Source: Evansella halocellulosilytica (GTDB taxonomy: Bacteria > Bacillota > Bacilli > Bacillales > Salisediminibacteriaceae). Taken from it: a DNA stretch of 64,000 nucleotides. The position numbers and the translations under genes are program-made. The notes under the pieces were generated by a model, which worked only from the letters and a program-made list of their open reading frames with translations, ran no database searches and had not been told where the DNA came from. Shown here in pieces: positions 8,183 to 17,642 of this stretch. Positions within the stretch are counted from its first letter, which is position 1. Each line of letters starts with the position of its first letter. Location of the stretch: NCBI RefSeq assembly GCF_002335745.1, contig NZ_NIST01000001.1, positions 4,278,354-4,342,353 of the forward strand, in the 5' to 3' direction.

Positions 8183-10549
8183 TTAAATAGATAAAGGAAC
8201 GATATACTTTCCGGCTTTAGCTTCTGCTAATTTGGTCACATCTTTTCCGTCAATCATAATTTGAGTAAGATCGTCATCACCATGAATGACTAACGTGAAG
8301 GATTCCCAATCCGGTTCATAAGTTCCTGTTCGGTTTGTTGTCAATTCCAACTTGTCACTTGAGTAATGGAAAGTCAATTCATTTTCATACACTTTTCCTT
8401 GTTCATAATCGAACGTTTGGCCATCATCTTCATATATACGGTAAACGACCTTTCCTTCTTTGCCTTTGTATAAATGAATTTGATAGTTTTCTTCTTTCAC
8501 TTCAGTTGTTGATTTTATCGCTCCATGAGCGATTGCCGTATTTTGTTTAACGAAAATTGGTAATGTTTCTAAACCTGCATAGATGAGATGATGGTGCCCA
8601 CCTTCTAACACCTCTTCTGTCCAATAATTCACCCAACTTCCTTCTGGCAAGTAGACGACACGATGCTCTGTATCAGGTGTCATCACAGGAGCGATGATGA
8701 CATTGTCACCAATCATAAATTGATCTGATAAGTTAAATGTATGTTTATCAGTTGGATATTCTAAAACGAGTGGACGCATGACCGGAATCCCCGATTCATG
8801 AGCTTCTTTAAATAATCGGTACAATTCTGGCATCCAAACATAGCGAAGCTGAATATAATTTTTAACAATCTCTTCAATGTTTTCGCCAAATGACCAAGGT
8901 TCCTGTCTTGCTGCATCTAGTGCACTATGGTTTCGAAAATATGGGGTGAATGTCCCAAATTGAGTCCACCTTGCCAATAGCTGACCCGTTGCATCATGTG
9001 CAAACCCGCCAACGTCAGGACCGCAAAAGGCTACACCAGACATTCCTAAATTCATACACATTGGTATTGCCATTTGTAAATGTTCCCAAAAGCTTCGGTT
9101 ATCTCCTGTCCATACTGATCCATACCTTTGAACACCTGCATATCCTGCACGAGTAAGCAAAAACGTACGTTTTCCTTTGAGTTGGCGTTTCATTCCTTCG
9201 TACGTTGCTTCACCCATCAAAAGTCCATATATGTTATGGAGCTCTCGATGTGTTTTCGGATCACCATCATTTTCATGCATGACTTTCGTGTCCATCGTTT
9301 TCGTTTCATTAAAAACTGCAGGCTCATTCATATCGTTCCATATTCCCTCAATACCTAAATCAGAATAAAAGCGATGCTTTTCTCCCCACCATTTCCGTAC
9401 ATCACGATTCGTAAAGTCAGGAAAAGCACTGTTTCCTGGCCAAACATCCCCGAAATAAATAGTTCCTTCAATATATTTACAGAAACGATCTTGTGTAACC
9501 CCTTCTTGGTAAATCGAATACTCTGAATCCTCTTTCACACCAGGGTCAACGATCGGTACAACCCGAATACCTTGATCACGAAGGTCCTGTAAAAGTTTTT
9601 TCGGATTTGGAAAACGATTCTTATCAAAAGTAAATACTCGATATCCATCCATGTAATGGATGTCTAAATAAATGGCATCTACCGGTATTCCTTTTTCGAG
9701 AAAGTTATGAACGAGCTCTCTCACTTCTTCTTCGGTTTCATAGCTGTAACGCGATTGGTGATAACCTAGCGCCCACTTTGGAGGCAGTGGCATATTTCCT
9801 GTCAATGCAGTATATTGAGTCAACGTATCCTTCATTGTTGGCCCAGCAAATACATAATAATCTAATTGACCGGATTCTCCCCGGAATGAATAAGTGTCAT
9901 CCTCTTCTCGCATATCAAAATGCGTTTTTCCCGTATTATCAAAAAAGATCCCAAAAGCAAGATCATCTCTCAACGTCATAAAAAAAGGAATAGACTGGTA
10001 CAACGGGTCCGTTTCAGGATTGTGAGGTGCGTAAACATCAGAATTCCACATCGTTAATTGATTTCCTTTTTTATCTAGAAACCCTGTCTTTTCACCAAAA
10101 CCATAGTAATGGTCATGTTGATGCATATTTTTAAAACAGACTACTTCACCTGCTGCATTAGAGCCTAAACCTTTTTCAGATTCATTCACTAACGTTAAAC
10201 CTTCTTTATCCGTAATGCTTATTCGTAATGGACTTTTTCTTACTGTTAAAGTCATGTTTTCTGTTGCAACAACAACTTCTTCTTTTCCCTTGTTAACAGT
10301 GTAAGAAACAGGTTCACGTTCTTTAATGACCGCCGGACTTGTCGTTAACGAAGGTTCTGTATCTGGATTCATGACTACCCTGACGATTGAGTTTGTGTAA
10401 AAAGTAACATGAACATAACCATGTTCACACTTAATCATGAATACACCGTTTTGTTCGGAAAATGACAAAACATTTCCGATATCTTGAAAGTCCGTACCTT
10501 TTATTTCTTTTTTCTTTCCTGGATGGATTGCAAAACTTGTATCTTGCAT
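8183..10549 (-). CDS. GH31 alpha-glucosidase
   Basis: A 788-residue glycoside hydrolase of family 31, predicted to be cytoplasmic because no signal peptide is seen. It would release glucose from imported maltodextrins. The N-terminal beta-sandwich contains HDHYYGFGEKTG. The catalytic barrel carries IWNDMNEP with the nucleophile at about Asp406, and VWTGDNRSFWEHL with the acid/base at about Asp483. The DUF5110-type C-terminal domain follows. The ATG has AGGAGG eight bases upstream. It sits 147 bases downstream of the second permease gene in the same direction, so it is part of the maltodextrin uptake operon. Confidence 0.95.
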   Translation of the reverse strand: MQDTSFAIHPGKKKEIKGTDFQDIGNVLSFSEQNGVFMIKCEHGYVHVTFYTNSIVRVVMNPDTEPSLTTSPAVIKEREPVSYTVNKGKEEVVVATENMTLTVRKSPLRISITDKEGLTLVNESEKGLGSNAAGEVVCFKNMHQHDHYYGFGEKTGFLDKKGNQLTMWNSDVYAPHNPETDPLYQSIPFFMTLRDDLAFGIFFDNTGKTHFDMREEDDTYSFRGESGQLDYYVFAGPTMKDTLTQYTALTGNMPLPPKWALGYHQSRYSYETEEEVRELVHNFLEKGIPVDAIYLDIHYMDGYRVFTFDKNRFPNPKKLLQDLRDQGIRVVPIVDPGVKEDSEYSIYQEGVTQDRFCKYIEGTIYFGDVWPGNSAFPDFTNRDVRKWWGEKHRFYSDLGIEGIWNDMNEPAVFNETKTMDTKVMHENDGDPKTHRELHNIYGLLMGEATYEGMKRQLKGKRTFLLTRAGYAGVQRYGSVWTGDNRSFWEHLQMAIPMCMNLGMSGVAFCGPDVGGFAHDATGQLLARWTQFGTFTPYFRNHSALDAARQEPWSFGENIEEIVKNYIQLRYVWMPELYRLFKEAHESGIPVMRPLVLEYPTDKHTFNLSDQFMIGDNVIIAPVMTPDTEHRVVYLPEGSWVNYWTEEVLEGGHHHLIYAGLETLPIFVKQNTAIAHGAIKSTTEVKEENYQIHLYKGKEGKVVYRIYEDDGQTFDYEQGKVYENELTFHYSSDKLELTTNRTGTYEPDWESFTLVIHGDDDLTQIMIDGKDVTKLAEAKAGKYIVPLSI

Positions 10550-10696
10550 TCGTTTTTCCTCCTGATTTACAAAGTTTTGTTTTCTATGCTGGTTTCATTT
10601 AAGTGAGTTTATGATCACCTATTAATAGAAATAAAAAGATACAGGTGAGAGGGATCCCTCCCTTCACCGTACCTTTATTCGCTCCTTTTCTTGCAT

Positions 10697-11575
10697 TTAA
10701 CCTTTCGTTGCTCCTGAAGTTAATCCAGTAATCAGATAACGTTGCAAAAATAAGTAGACGAGTGAGATTGGAACAGCGATCAATATTGCACCTGCGGCAA
10801 ACCTTGTAAAGTTATTGGCAAACTGGTCATTTACAAAGTTAAATAACCCAAGCGCTAATGTAAATTTCTCAGGATCTCTGAGAACGATACGAGGTAATAT
10901 AAAGTCCATAAAAGGTGCCATAAAATTAAATAGTGCAACGACTGCTAAGATTGGTTTCGCTAATGGAAGCATAATCGTAAAGAAAATTCGAAAATGACTT
11001 GCACCATCTATTTTTGCAGATTCATCAAGCTCTCTTGGAATCGTGTCAAAGTATCCTTTTACTAAAAATGCATTCATCGGGATCGCCCCACCAACATATA
11101 TGATAATCAGCCCTGTTAGTGTGTTAAGAAGCCCAACAGTATTTAATAAAATGTAAAGCGCAACCATCGCCATTAACACCGGAAACATTTGCAAGAGCAA
11201 AAATGCATATAGCCCATTTTTTCGCCCTTTGAAACGGTATCTTGAAAATGCATATGCAGTTAAAGCGACGATAAATGTGGCAAAAAATGCTGTCGACAAT
11301 GCAACAATTAATGAATTTTTATACCATGTCAAATAGTTGCTTCGAGGGTCAAAGAATAACCATTCGTAATGGACGAATGACCAATTTTCTGGAATCATTG
11401 ACGCACCGTAAAGCCCTCTCCCTGGATTCAACGACAAGCCGAAAGCCCACAGTAAAGGGTATAAGATGATGATAAACATGATGCCAATAACCGTATAAAT
11501 CCCAAATAATTCAATGAAATTTTTTTGTTTCTTTGTTAAAGACTTTCTTTTATTCGTTTTTGTCAAAGTATTCAT
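10697..11575 (-). CDS. malG: Maltodextrin ABC transporter permease, MalG type
   Basis: A 292-residue inner permease subunit with six predicted membrane helices. The ABC-binding EAA loop reads ELDESAKIDGASHFRIFFTI (about residues 190-210) followed by MLPLAKPILAVVAL. The C-terminus RYLITGLTSGATKG is the typical MalG/MdxG ending. Its ATG overlaps the stop of the upstream permease gene in TAATG, so the two are translationally coupled. No ATPase gene is present; in Bacillus a shared MsmX-type ATPase encoded elsewhere usually energises such carbohydrate importers. Confidence 0.93.
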   Translation of the reverse strand: MNTLTKTNKRKSLTKKQKNFIELFGIYTVIGIMFIIILYPLLWAFGLSLNPGRGLYGASMIPENWSFVHYEWLFFDPRSNYLTWYKNSLIVALSTAFFATFIVALTAYAFSRYRFKGRKNGLYAFLLLQMFPVLMAMVALYILLNTVGLLNTLTGLIIIYVGGAIPMNAFLVKGYFDTIPRELDESAKIDGASHFRIFFTIMLPLAKPILAVVALFNFMAPFMDFILPRIVLRDPEKFTLALGLFNFVNDQFANNFTRFAAGAILIAVPISLVYLFLQRYLITGLTSGATKG

Positions 11576-12888
11576 TAGAAAGTCCCCTCCTCTTTAAATG
11601 AACGAGTACGTCTAAATTGGAAGAAAGCAAATGCTGCGACCATCAATCCTAAAATTATCGAAATAGCGGCAGCCATGTTGTACTGCTGATTATCAAACGT
11701 TAAGCCGTATATCCAAGAAATTAAAATATCTGAACCACCAGCAGTTTGCCCTCTTACAGCAGGTCCACCCTGATTAAAGAGATAAATAATGTTAAAGTTA
11801 TTAAAGTTAAACGAATACTGCATAATTAGTAGAGGTGCTGTTGCAAACATGACGTGTGGGAATGTAATATTCCGAAACTTTTGCCAGCGGTTAGCTCCAT
11901 CGATATCAGCTGCTTCATACCAGTCAGATGAAATACTTTGAAGCACACCTGTAAATAAAGCGAAAACAAAAGGAAAGCCTAACCAGACTTGTATGAGTAT
12001 TAACGCAATCCTCGTCCAAGTCGGATCCTGTAACCAAGGAATCGTAATACCGAATAACGGCTCGAGAATTTGTAAATTGACTGCACCGAAGTTATCGTTA
12101 AAGATGGCAGAAAAAATGATGATTGTAACAAAAGCTGGAACCGCCCAAGGGAGTATAAATACAGTGCGAATAAGCTTCTTTAATCGAACACGTGGATCAT
12201 TCACAATAATAGCTAAAAATAGTGCTAGAGCAATTTGTAAGGTTGTTGCCACAAATGTCCAAATTAACGTCCAAGATAAGACACTAACAAATGTCGATCT
12301 CCATTCTTGGATCGTAAACAATTGAATAAAATTTTCAAAGCCTACCCATTCAAGCAAATGCCTCGGAGGTGCATTGTATAAGTTATAGTTTGTAAATGCC
12401 AATGCAACCATAAACAATAACGGGAATACGACGACAAAAATTAATAAGAACAGTCCTGGTGATATGAGAATATACGGAAAGCTCGTATCCCATGCATGTT
12501 TCCATCCATCACGTATATTAGGAACCGTCCAACCTAATTGAATTCTCTTTGCGTCTTTTCTAGCATCTTGAATATTTAAGACGTAAAACGTTATGAAAAA
12601 GATGAATATTAAAATGGAAATAATTCCTTCACTTAAAAACACTCGGGAATCATCTACTCTTTCAACCTCACCTAGTGACACCAACCCTTGTAGACCGGAG
12701 CTGATGAAGTCATACATCACGACAACAAAAGCAGCAAAGAGAATGAACAAGGTCGTCCCTTTAACAAAGCGCTTATTATACATTTGACCGAGCCCCGGAA
12801 TGATTGAAAGCAATCCAGCTACGTTTGGACTATGTTTACGGTTGACGAAAGCTGTTTCTCGTTGTTGATCTTTTTCGTTAGTAGCCAT
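11575..12888 (-). CDS. malF: Maltodextrin ABC transporter permease, MalF type
   Basis: A 437-residue permease. I chose the ATG at 12888 rather than the longer frame to 12939 because AGGAGG (12897-12902) is eight bases upstream of it. An N-terminal extra domain with LLSIIPGLGQMYNKRFVKG and two or three helices precedes the main six-helix permease domain, as in MdxF. The EAA loop is WYEAADIDGANRWQKFRNIT. The mature partner is the MalG-type protein, whose start overlaps this stop. Confidence 0.93.
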   Translation of the reverse strand: MATNEKDQQRETAFVNRKHSPNVAGLLSIIPGLGQMYNKRFVKGTTLFILFAAFVVVMYDFISSGLQGLVSLGEVERVDDSRVFLSEGIISILIFIFFITFYVLNIQDARKDAKRIQLGWTVPNIRDGWKHAWDTSFPYILISPGLFLLIFVVVFPLLFMVALAFTNYNLYNAPPRHLLEWVGFENFIQLFTIQEWRSTFVSVLSWTLIWTFVATTLQIALALFLAIIVNDPRVRLKKLIRTVFILPWAVPAFVTIIIFSAIFNDNFGAVNLQILEPLFGITIPWLQDPTWTRIALILIQVWLGFPFVFALFTGVLQSISSDWYEAADIDGANRWQKFRNITFPHVMFATAPLLIMQYSFNFNNFNIIYLFNQGGPAVRGQTAGGSDILISWIYGLTFDNQQYNMAAAISIILGLMVAAFAFFQFRRTRSFKEEGTF

Positions 12889-12955
12889 TTTCACTTCCTC
12901 CTGGTTTAAAGAATGAGGATTGAGGAATTTCTTCCTCAACCCTAATTTATTTTTA

Positions 12956-14251
12956 TTAGTTCATGATCGCAATTTGATCTTGAATTTGTTCAACCGCTTC
13001 TTCTAAAACTTCTTGAGCATCTTCACCTTGAGAAATAAATTGTAAAGCGTCCCCTATTGGATCCCAAACTTGTGACATTTCTGGAACGTTCGGCATCGGT
13101 GTAGCTACTTGAGTTTGTTCAAAGAATGGAGACATAAACTCATCATCAATTTCTACTGCTGTGTGAGCTGGAAGTTCCCCAGCTATTTCAAAGTACGTTT
13201 CAGAGCTTTCAGCATTCGTAATAAATAACGCTAATTCAGTCGCCCAATATTGCTCTTCAGAATAATAATTTACTAACCAGCCCTTATTTCCAGCAAACGA
13301 GTTTAACGGCTCACCATCCCAACTAGGAAGAGGAGCAACACCTAGATTATCACCAAGAGCTTCACGATAATCTGGGATTGACCATGGTCCTGAAACAACC
13401 ATACCCGCTTGACCATCTGTGAATAAACCGTTCATAATATCTGCATCAATACCGGTAGGCATTAAACCTTCATCAAACCACGTTTTAATCGTTTCAGCTC
13501 CTTCAACAGCTCCTGCTGAAGCTAATCCGATATCATCTGTGTTATAAATGCCTTCCTCATCTTGTGCAAATACGTATCCACCAGGACCCGTTAAAAACGG
13601 ATACGTAAAGTAGAAGTTTGCTGCTTCCATTAAAAATCCATAAGTAGATCCATCTGTTAAATCACGGGCAATTTCCATTAATTCATCCATCGTTTCTGGC
13701 GCTTCTGGAACTAATTCAGTGTTGTAAAATAAGCCATATGTTTCTACAACTGCTGGAATTCCATATTGTACACCTTCATAACTGAAAGAAGTGACAGCTT
13801 CTTCATTGTACTCACCTAAACGAGCTAATTGATCTTCTGTTAATTCTAGTTCAGCAGCTAAACCTTGGAGAGAAATGTCCCCCATTCGGTCATGAGGCTG
13901 AAAAAATAAGTCTGGACCGAGACCTTGTGGTCCATCTAACGATATTGCATCTGTTTGATCTAACATAGAAAATTCTACAATATTTACGTCAATGCCATAT
14001 TCTTCTGTAAATCTCTCTGTAATTTCTTCATAGGCATCTAATTGTGATTCTTCATCATTGACCCACATCGTCAATTCATCTGGTTTTTCAGGCTCATCAC
14101 CATCTGCTGCTTCATCTGTCTCCGTATCTTCCTCTGTTTCCACATCATCTTCCGGTGCCTCTTGTTCATCATCTCCACCACATGCAACGAGTACAATAGA
14201 CATCATAAATAGAAGCAGAAGCGAAAGTAACAACGTCTTGCTTTTTAACAT
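12956..14251 (-). CDS. malE: Maltose/maltodextrin-binding lipoprotein
   Basis: A 431-residue extracellular solute-binding protein family 1 member. The signal peptide ends in the lipobox LVAC (Cys24), followed by a strikingly acidic linker of about 35 residues composed mainly of Asp and Glu. The binding domain shows LTMWVNDEESQLDAYEEITERF, GPDLFFQPHDRMGDI and FTDGQAGMVVSGPWSI. It is the first gene of the maltodextrin operon. A 310-base leader with three operator-like sites precedes it. The acidic linker suggests an alkaline or saline exterior; this is inference. Confidence 0.93.
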   Translation of the reverse strand: MLKSKTLLLSLLLLFMMSIVLVACGGDDEQEAPEDDVETEEDTETDEAADGDEPEKPDELTMWVNDEESQLDAYEEITERFTEEYGIDVNIVEFSMLDQTDAISLDGPQGLGPDLFFQPHDRMGDISLQGLAAELELTEDQLARLGEYNEEAVTSFSYEGVQYGIPAVVETYGLFYNTELVPEAPETMDELMEIARDLTDGSTYGFLMEAANFYFTYPFLTGPGGYVFAQDEEGIYNTDDIGLASAGAVEGAETIKTWFDEGLMPTGIDADIMNGLFTDGQAGMVVSGPWSIPDYREALGDNLGVAPLPSWDGEPLNSFAGNKGWLVNYYSEEQYWATELALFITNAESSETYFEIAGELPAHTAVEIDDEFMSPFFEQTQVATPMPNVPEMSQVWDPIGDALQFISQGEDAQEVLEEAVEQIQDQIAIMN

Positions 14252-14481
14252 GACATTTCCCCCTTTAATGATAATTAAAAAATTTCTTGTGCAATCCGTT
14301 TGCCCTAAAGTATGAATTGATGATCGATTGAAAAATAATACTTATAATATCCAGACAGTAACCGCTTCCATTTCTCGTTTTATGCGGTTTATCTTGATAC
14401 AATATATTCCTTTTTATTTTTTCAATAGAAAAACAAATCATACACCTCGTCTATACTGTTACAAATTAAATCAACTTAAGA

Positions 14482-14705
14482 CAACCGTTTGCACAAGTGT
14501 TGCTAAAACAATTCCACAGAAACCTCACCCTGTGAAATCGTTTGCATTGCTTATATTTTTATTATACTAATACATCCAAAAATTACAACTATTTTTTTCG
14601 AAATATTTCAATGTTTTTATCATTGTCCCTTTTAAAGGGATTATGTCGAGGATTTTCACAATTATAACCTTTAAATTATTACATGGATGACAACCGTTTG
14701 CATTA
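14482..14705. promoter_or_regulatory. Three LacI/CcpA-type operator-like sites
   Basis: ACAACCGTTTGCACAA (14482-14497), TGAAATCGTTTGCATT (14533-14548) and ACAACCGTTTGCATTA (14690-14705) share the core CGTTTGCA. They lie in the otherwise gene-free 546-base region between the AraC-type gene and the binding-protein gene. LacI-family proteins, including MalR and CcpA, recognise CGTTTGC-like half sites. The assignment to one regulator is inference. Confidence 0.55.
14561..14588 (-). promoter_or_regulatory. Predicted promoter of the maltodextrin operon
   Basis: On the minus strand TTGTAA (14583-14588), a 16-base spacer and TATAAT (14561-14566) form a sigma-A-like promoter. The CGTTTGCA-type site at 14533-14548 lies immediately downstream, where a repressor would block initiation. 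Confidence 0.55.
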
Positions 14706-14797
14706 AAATATGATATAGAAATGAATGGACATCTCAAAACAAAGTAAAGCATTTATCTCCTTAATCCCAATATAACTAACTAAATATAACGTAACCA

Positions 14798-15670
14798 TTA
14801 ATATGTCGTATTTCGTCTTATTCTACGGAATTCACCTGGAGTGATCCCTTCTTTTTGTTTAAACAGACGCGAAAAATAACTTACATCTTTAAATCCTGTT
14901 TCATTACTTACTGTTACTAAGTCGACGTTTTCATTTACTAATTTTTGTTTGGCAATCATTAACCTGTAATGATGAAGGTGTTGGATCGGTGTCATCCCCG
15001 TTACTTTCTTCATTGCCCGCGTAATATAGTCCGGATGATATAGTAAAGCATTCGCCATACTTTTTATTGTAAAATTGCTATCTTGAAAGTTCGCTTCAAT
15101 ATACCGGAATACTTGATCAACGACTGTTTGTGAGGAAGTCGGAATTTCCATCACTTCTTCTTGTAACAGTAAGATAAAATCTGAAAACATCATTTGCTGC
15201 TTTAATTTCATTGCTGGGTCACCAGATTCATTTAACGACAAAAGTTGTTCGATAAATTGAGCACATCGTTCTTCGGAGCGAAAACTCCCATACCGTGGTA
15301 AGTGCAACATAAAAGTCGCCGGGTCGGTATACGTACTATCGTGTAGAAAAACTCCTGACCAATCGACTATTTTCTCTTCAATTAATTTATAGTTATTCGG
15401 AATCGAAAAATGAATCCAATAAAAATCAGTATCCTCTGAACACCTTTGTGAACCAGCATGTTCAAACCCAGGGGCCAAAATTAAATATTGACCTTTCTTA
15501 ATTTCAAAATGAACGCCACTTTCTTTCATATATAATGTTCCTCTTGAAACATACAAAAGATCGAAAATATGAAACGTTCTGCGAAAATGCTTCCTTCCTT
15601 TATGAAACGTAGCCTTCCCGCCTTTAATAAAGGTTGGCATTGGTGGAACGATACACGTTAACATATTCAT
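14798..15670 (-). CDS. AraC-family transcriptional regulator
   Basis: About 290 residues. The N-terminal part is a cupin-like sensing domain (YVSRGTLYMKESGVHFEIKKGQYLILAPGFEHAG). The C-terminal 100 residues hold two helix-turn-helix units: NFTIKSMANALLYHPDYITRAMKK and the family signature ending FKDVSYFSRLFKQKEGITPGEFR. An in-frame TTG at 15700 would add ten residues, but the ATG at 15670 has GGAG at better spacing. It lies upstream of the maltodextrin operon in the same direction, which fits a sugar-responsive activator. The MATE gene is divergent. Confidence 0.88.
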   Translation of the reverse strand: MNMLTCIVPPMPTFIKGGKATFHKGRKHFRRTFHIFDLLYVSRGTLYMKESGVHFEIKKGQYLILAPGFEHAGSQRCSEDTDFYWIHFSIPNNYKLIEEKIVDWSGVFLHDSTYTDPATFMLHLPRYGSFRSEERCAQFIEQLLSLNESGDPAMKLKQQMMFSDFILLLQEEVMEIPTSSQTVVDQVFRYIEANFQDSNFTIKSMANALLYHPDYITRAMKKVTGMTPIQHLHHYRLMIAKQKLVNENVDLVTVSNETGFKDVSYFSRLFKQKEGITPGEFRRIRRNTTY

Positions 15671-15851
15671 AACCGTCAACTCCATGTCGTTTTTGTTCAA
15701 TTCTAATCGTTTTTTTCAGCTACAAACCTCTTAAAATCTTTACTATGATGTATATGCTCAATATAGATAACGTCTATTTTATCAATGTGTGAATGATATT
15801 TACACTTTTATCTCCAAGAAAGAAAATCTTCAATTTAAAGAGGGAATGAGT

Positions 15852-17237
15852 ATGACAGAAACAACTAAGAAAAACGTCGGCAGGATGACATTGTTTGCAT
15901 TAACGTGGCCGATCTTCATTGAGATTTTACTACATATGTTAATGGGTAATGCTGATACATTGATGCTCAGCCAATATGACGATGACTCAGTTGCTGCTGT
16001 TGGCGTAGCCAATCAAATCATGAGTGTCATCATTGTCATGTTCGGTTTTATAGCTACTGGAACAACGATATTAATTGCTCAATATATTGGTGCAAAAAAG
16101 GAAGAAAGCGCAGGACGTATCGCTGTCGTGTCCATTGTCGCTAACTTGCTTTTCGGTATTGCATTAAGCTTAGTCCTTTTTGTGTTTGGTGAACCGATTT
16201 TAAGAGCGATGAATTTACCCGAAGAATTAATGGATACCGCGCTTATATATTTACAAATTGTCGGTGGATTTTCGTTTGTTCAATCACTAATTATGACGCT
16301 CTCAGCTATTGTTAAAAGCCACGGGTTTACAAAAGATGCCATGTACGTCACATTAGGAATGAACTTACTTAATGTATTAGGTAACTACGTATTTATTTTC
16401 GGTGCCTTTGGCGCTCCTTCTCTAGGAGCTACCGGAGTTGCCATAAGTACTTCTGTAAGCAGGACACTCGGATTAATCGTATTATTTGTCTTACTATATA
16501 AAAGAGTCAGTGGAGACCTCCCATGGCATTTCTTGAAAAAGCAATTCCCTAAAAAGGAACTTAGTCAGTTGTTAAAAATCGGTATTCCATCTGCAGGAGA
16601 ACACCTTTCATATAACGGTTCACAAATGGTTATTACTTATTTTATTGCAATGATGGGCACGACCGCACTTACAACGAGAGTCTACGTCTTAAATATTATT
16701 ATGTTCGCCTTCTTATTTTCGGTCGCAATTGGCCAAGGTACACAAATTTTAGTCGGATATTTAATTGGGGAAAAGAAAAAAGAAGAAGCCTACCAACGTT
16801 GCTTAAAAAGTTTGTGGATCGGTATGACAATCTCAACGTTCGGAGCGATTGTCTTTGCTATCTTAAAAGATGAGATAATCAGTATTTTCACAAATAATTC
16901 TGAGATCATCCAATTAGGTGGTATTTTACTTCTTTTAACGATTATCCTTGAACCTGGAAGAGCATTTAATCTTATCGTAATTAATAGTTTAAGAGCTGCA
17001 GGTGATGTGAAATTTCCGGTCTATATCGGTATCGCTTCAATGTGGGGAGTTTCGGTGACAATATCCTATGGTGCAGGTATTGTCATGGGACTTGGATTAA
17101 TAGGAGTTTGGATTGCTATGATTCTCGACGAGTGGATACGAGGGCTGTTTATGCTGCAACGGTGGAGATCAAGAAAATGGGAAAGAATGTCATTTATCCA
17201 TGACACTAGTAAAGGGTCAAAAAAGCAAGCTGGATAG
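15852..17237 (+). CDS. MATE family efflux transporter
   Basis: A 461-residue multidrug and toxin extrusion family exporter with about twelve membrane helices. The family pattern is visible in IEILLHMLMGNADTLMLSQYDDDSVAAVGVANQIM near the start and again in the second half around SAGEHLSYNGSQMVITYF. I chose the ATG at 15852 because AAAGAGGG lies seven bases before it; an upstream in-frame ATG at 15789 lacks a ribosome binding site. It is divergent from the AraC-type regulator. A terminator follows. The substrate is not predictable. Confidence 0.9.
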   Translation: MTETTKKNVGRMTLFALTWPIFIEILLHMLMGNADTLMLSQYDDDSVAAVGVANQIMSVIIVMFGFIATGTTILIAQYIGAKKEESAGRIAVVSIVANLLFGIALSLVLFVFGEPILRAMNLPEELMDTALIYLQIVGGFSFVQSLIMTLSAIVKSHGFTKDAMYVTLGMNLLNVLGNYVFIFGAFGAPSLGATGVAISTSVSRTLGLIVLFVLLYKRVSGDLPWHFLKKQFPKKELSQLLKIGIPSAGEHLSYNGSQMVITYFIAMMGTTALTTRVYVLNIIMFAFLFSVAIGQGTQILVGYLIGEKKKEEAYQRCLKSLWIGMTISTFGAIVFAILKDEIISIFTNNSEIIQLGGILLLLTIILEPGRAFNLIVINSLRAAGDVKFPVYIGIASMWGVSVTISYGAGIVMGLGLIGVWIAMILDEWIRGLFMLQRWRSRKWERMSFIHDTSKGSKKQAG

Positions 17238-17322
17238 CCGTCAATCTGTTCTATTAACATGATCATTCTCTACAATATGAATAATCTAATATAAAACGAA
17301 ATATAATGAATATATATCGGTT

Positions 17323-17363
17323 AACTGTCAAATTTATCACCCTCTCAATTTGACAGTTTTTTA
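17323..17363 (+). terminator. Intrinsic terminator after the MATE gene
   Basis: AACTGTCAAATT (17323-17334) pairs perfectly with AATTTGACAGTT (17347-17358) and is followed by TTTTTATA. It lies 86 bases after the MATE stop codon. Confidence 0.85.
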
Positions 17364-17532
17364 TACCTTTTTTTGTATAAATCATTAATAAATATTCATT
17401 TCAAAATACTTCCAATATTACATTCACTTAGTCAGAATATTCGGACCCCTGTACAATCGTTGACTTATCCTTTTGTTATCAATGTTTTAACATACTCTTT
17501 TTCCTATAAAATTCGTTTATTTTAGTAATCTT

Positions 17533-17561
17533 TTGACAACCATTAAAAATTCTGCTTAAAT
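17533..17561 (+). promoter_or_regulatory. Predicted promoter of the TAXI TRAP transporter
   Basis: TTGACA (17533-17538), a 17-base spacer and TTAAAT (17556-17561) lie 82 bases before the binding-protein start. An interrupted CAACAA/TTGTTG inverted repeat (about 17574-17597) lies at the expected start of transcription and could be an operator. The rest of the 405-base gap holds only AT-rich DNA and the MATE terminator. Confidence 0.5.
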
Positions 17562-17642
17562 AAAGTAGGATATCAACAATTTTTTATACGGTTGTTGGTA
17601 TGTTTCACACTTTAAAAACATATTTTTAAGGGGGAATGAAAT

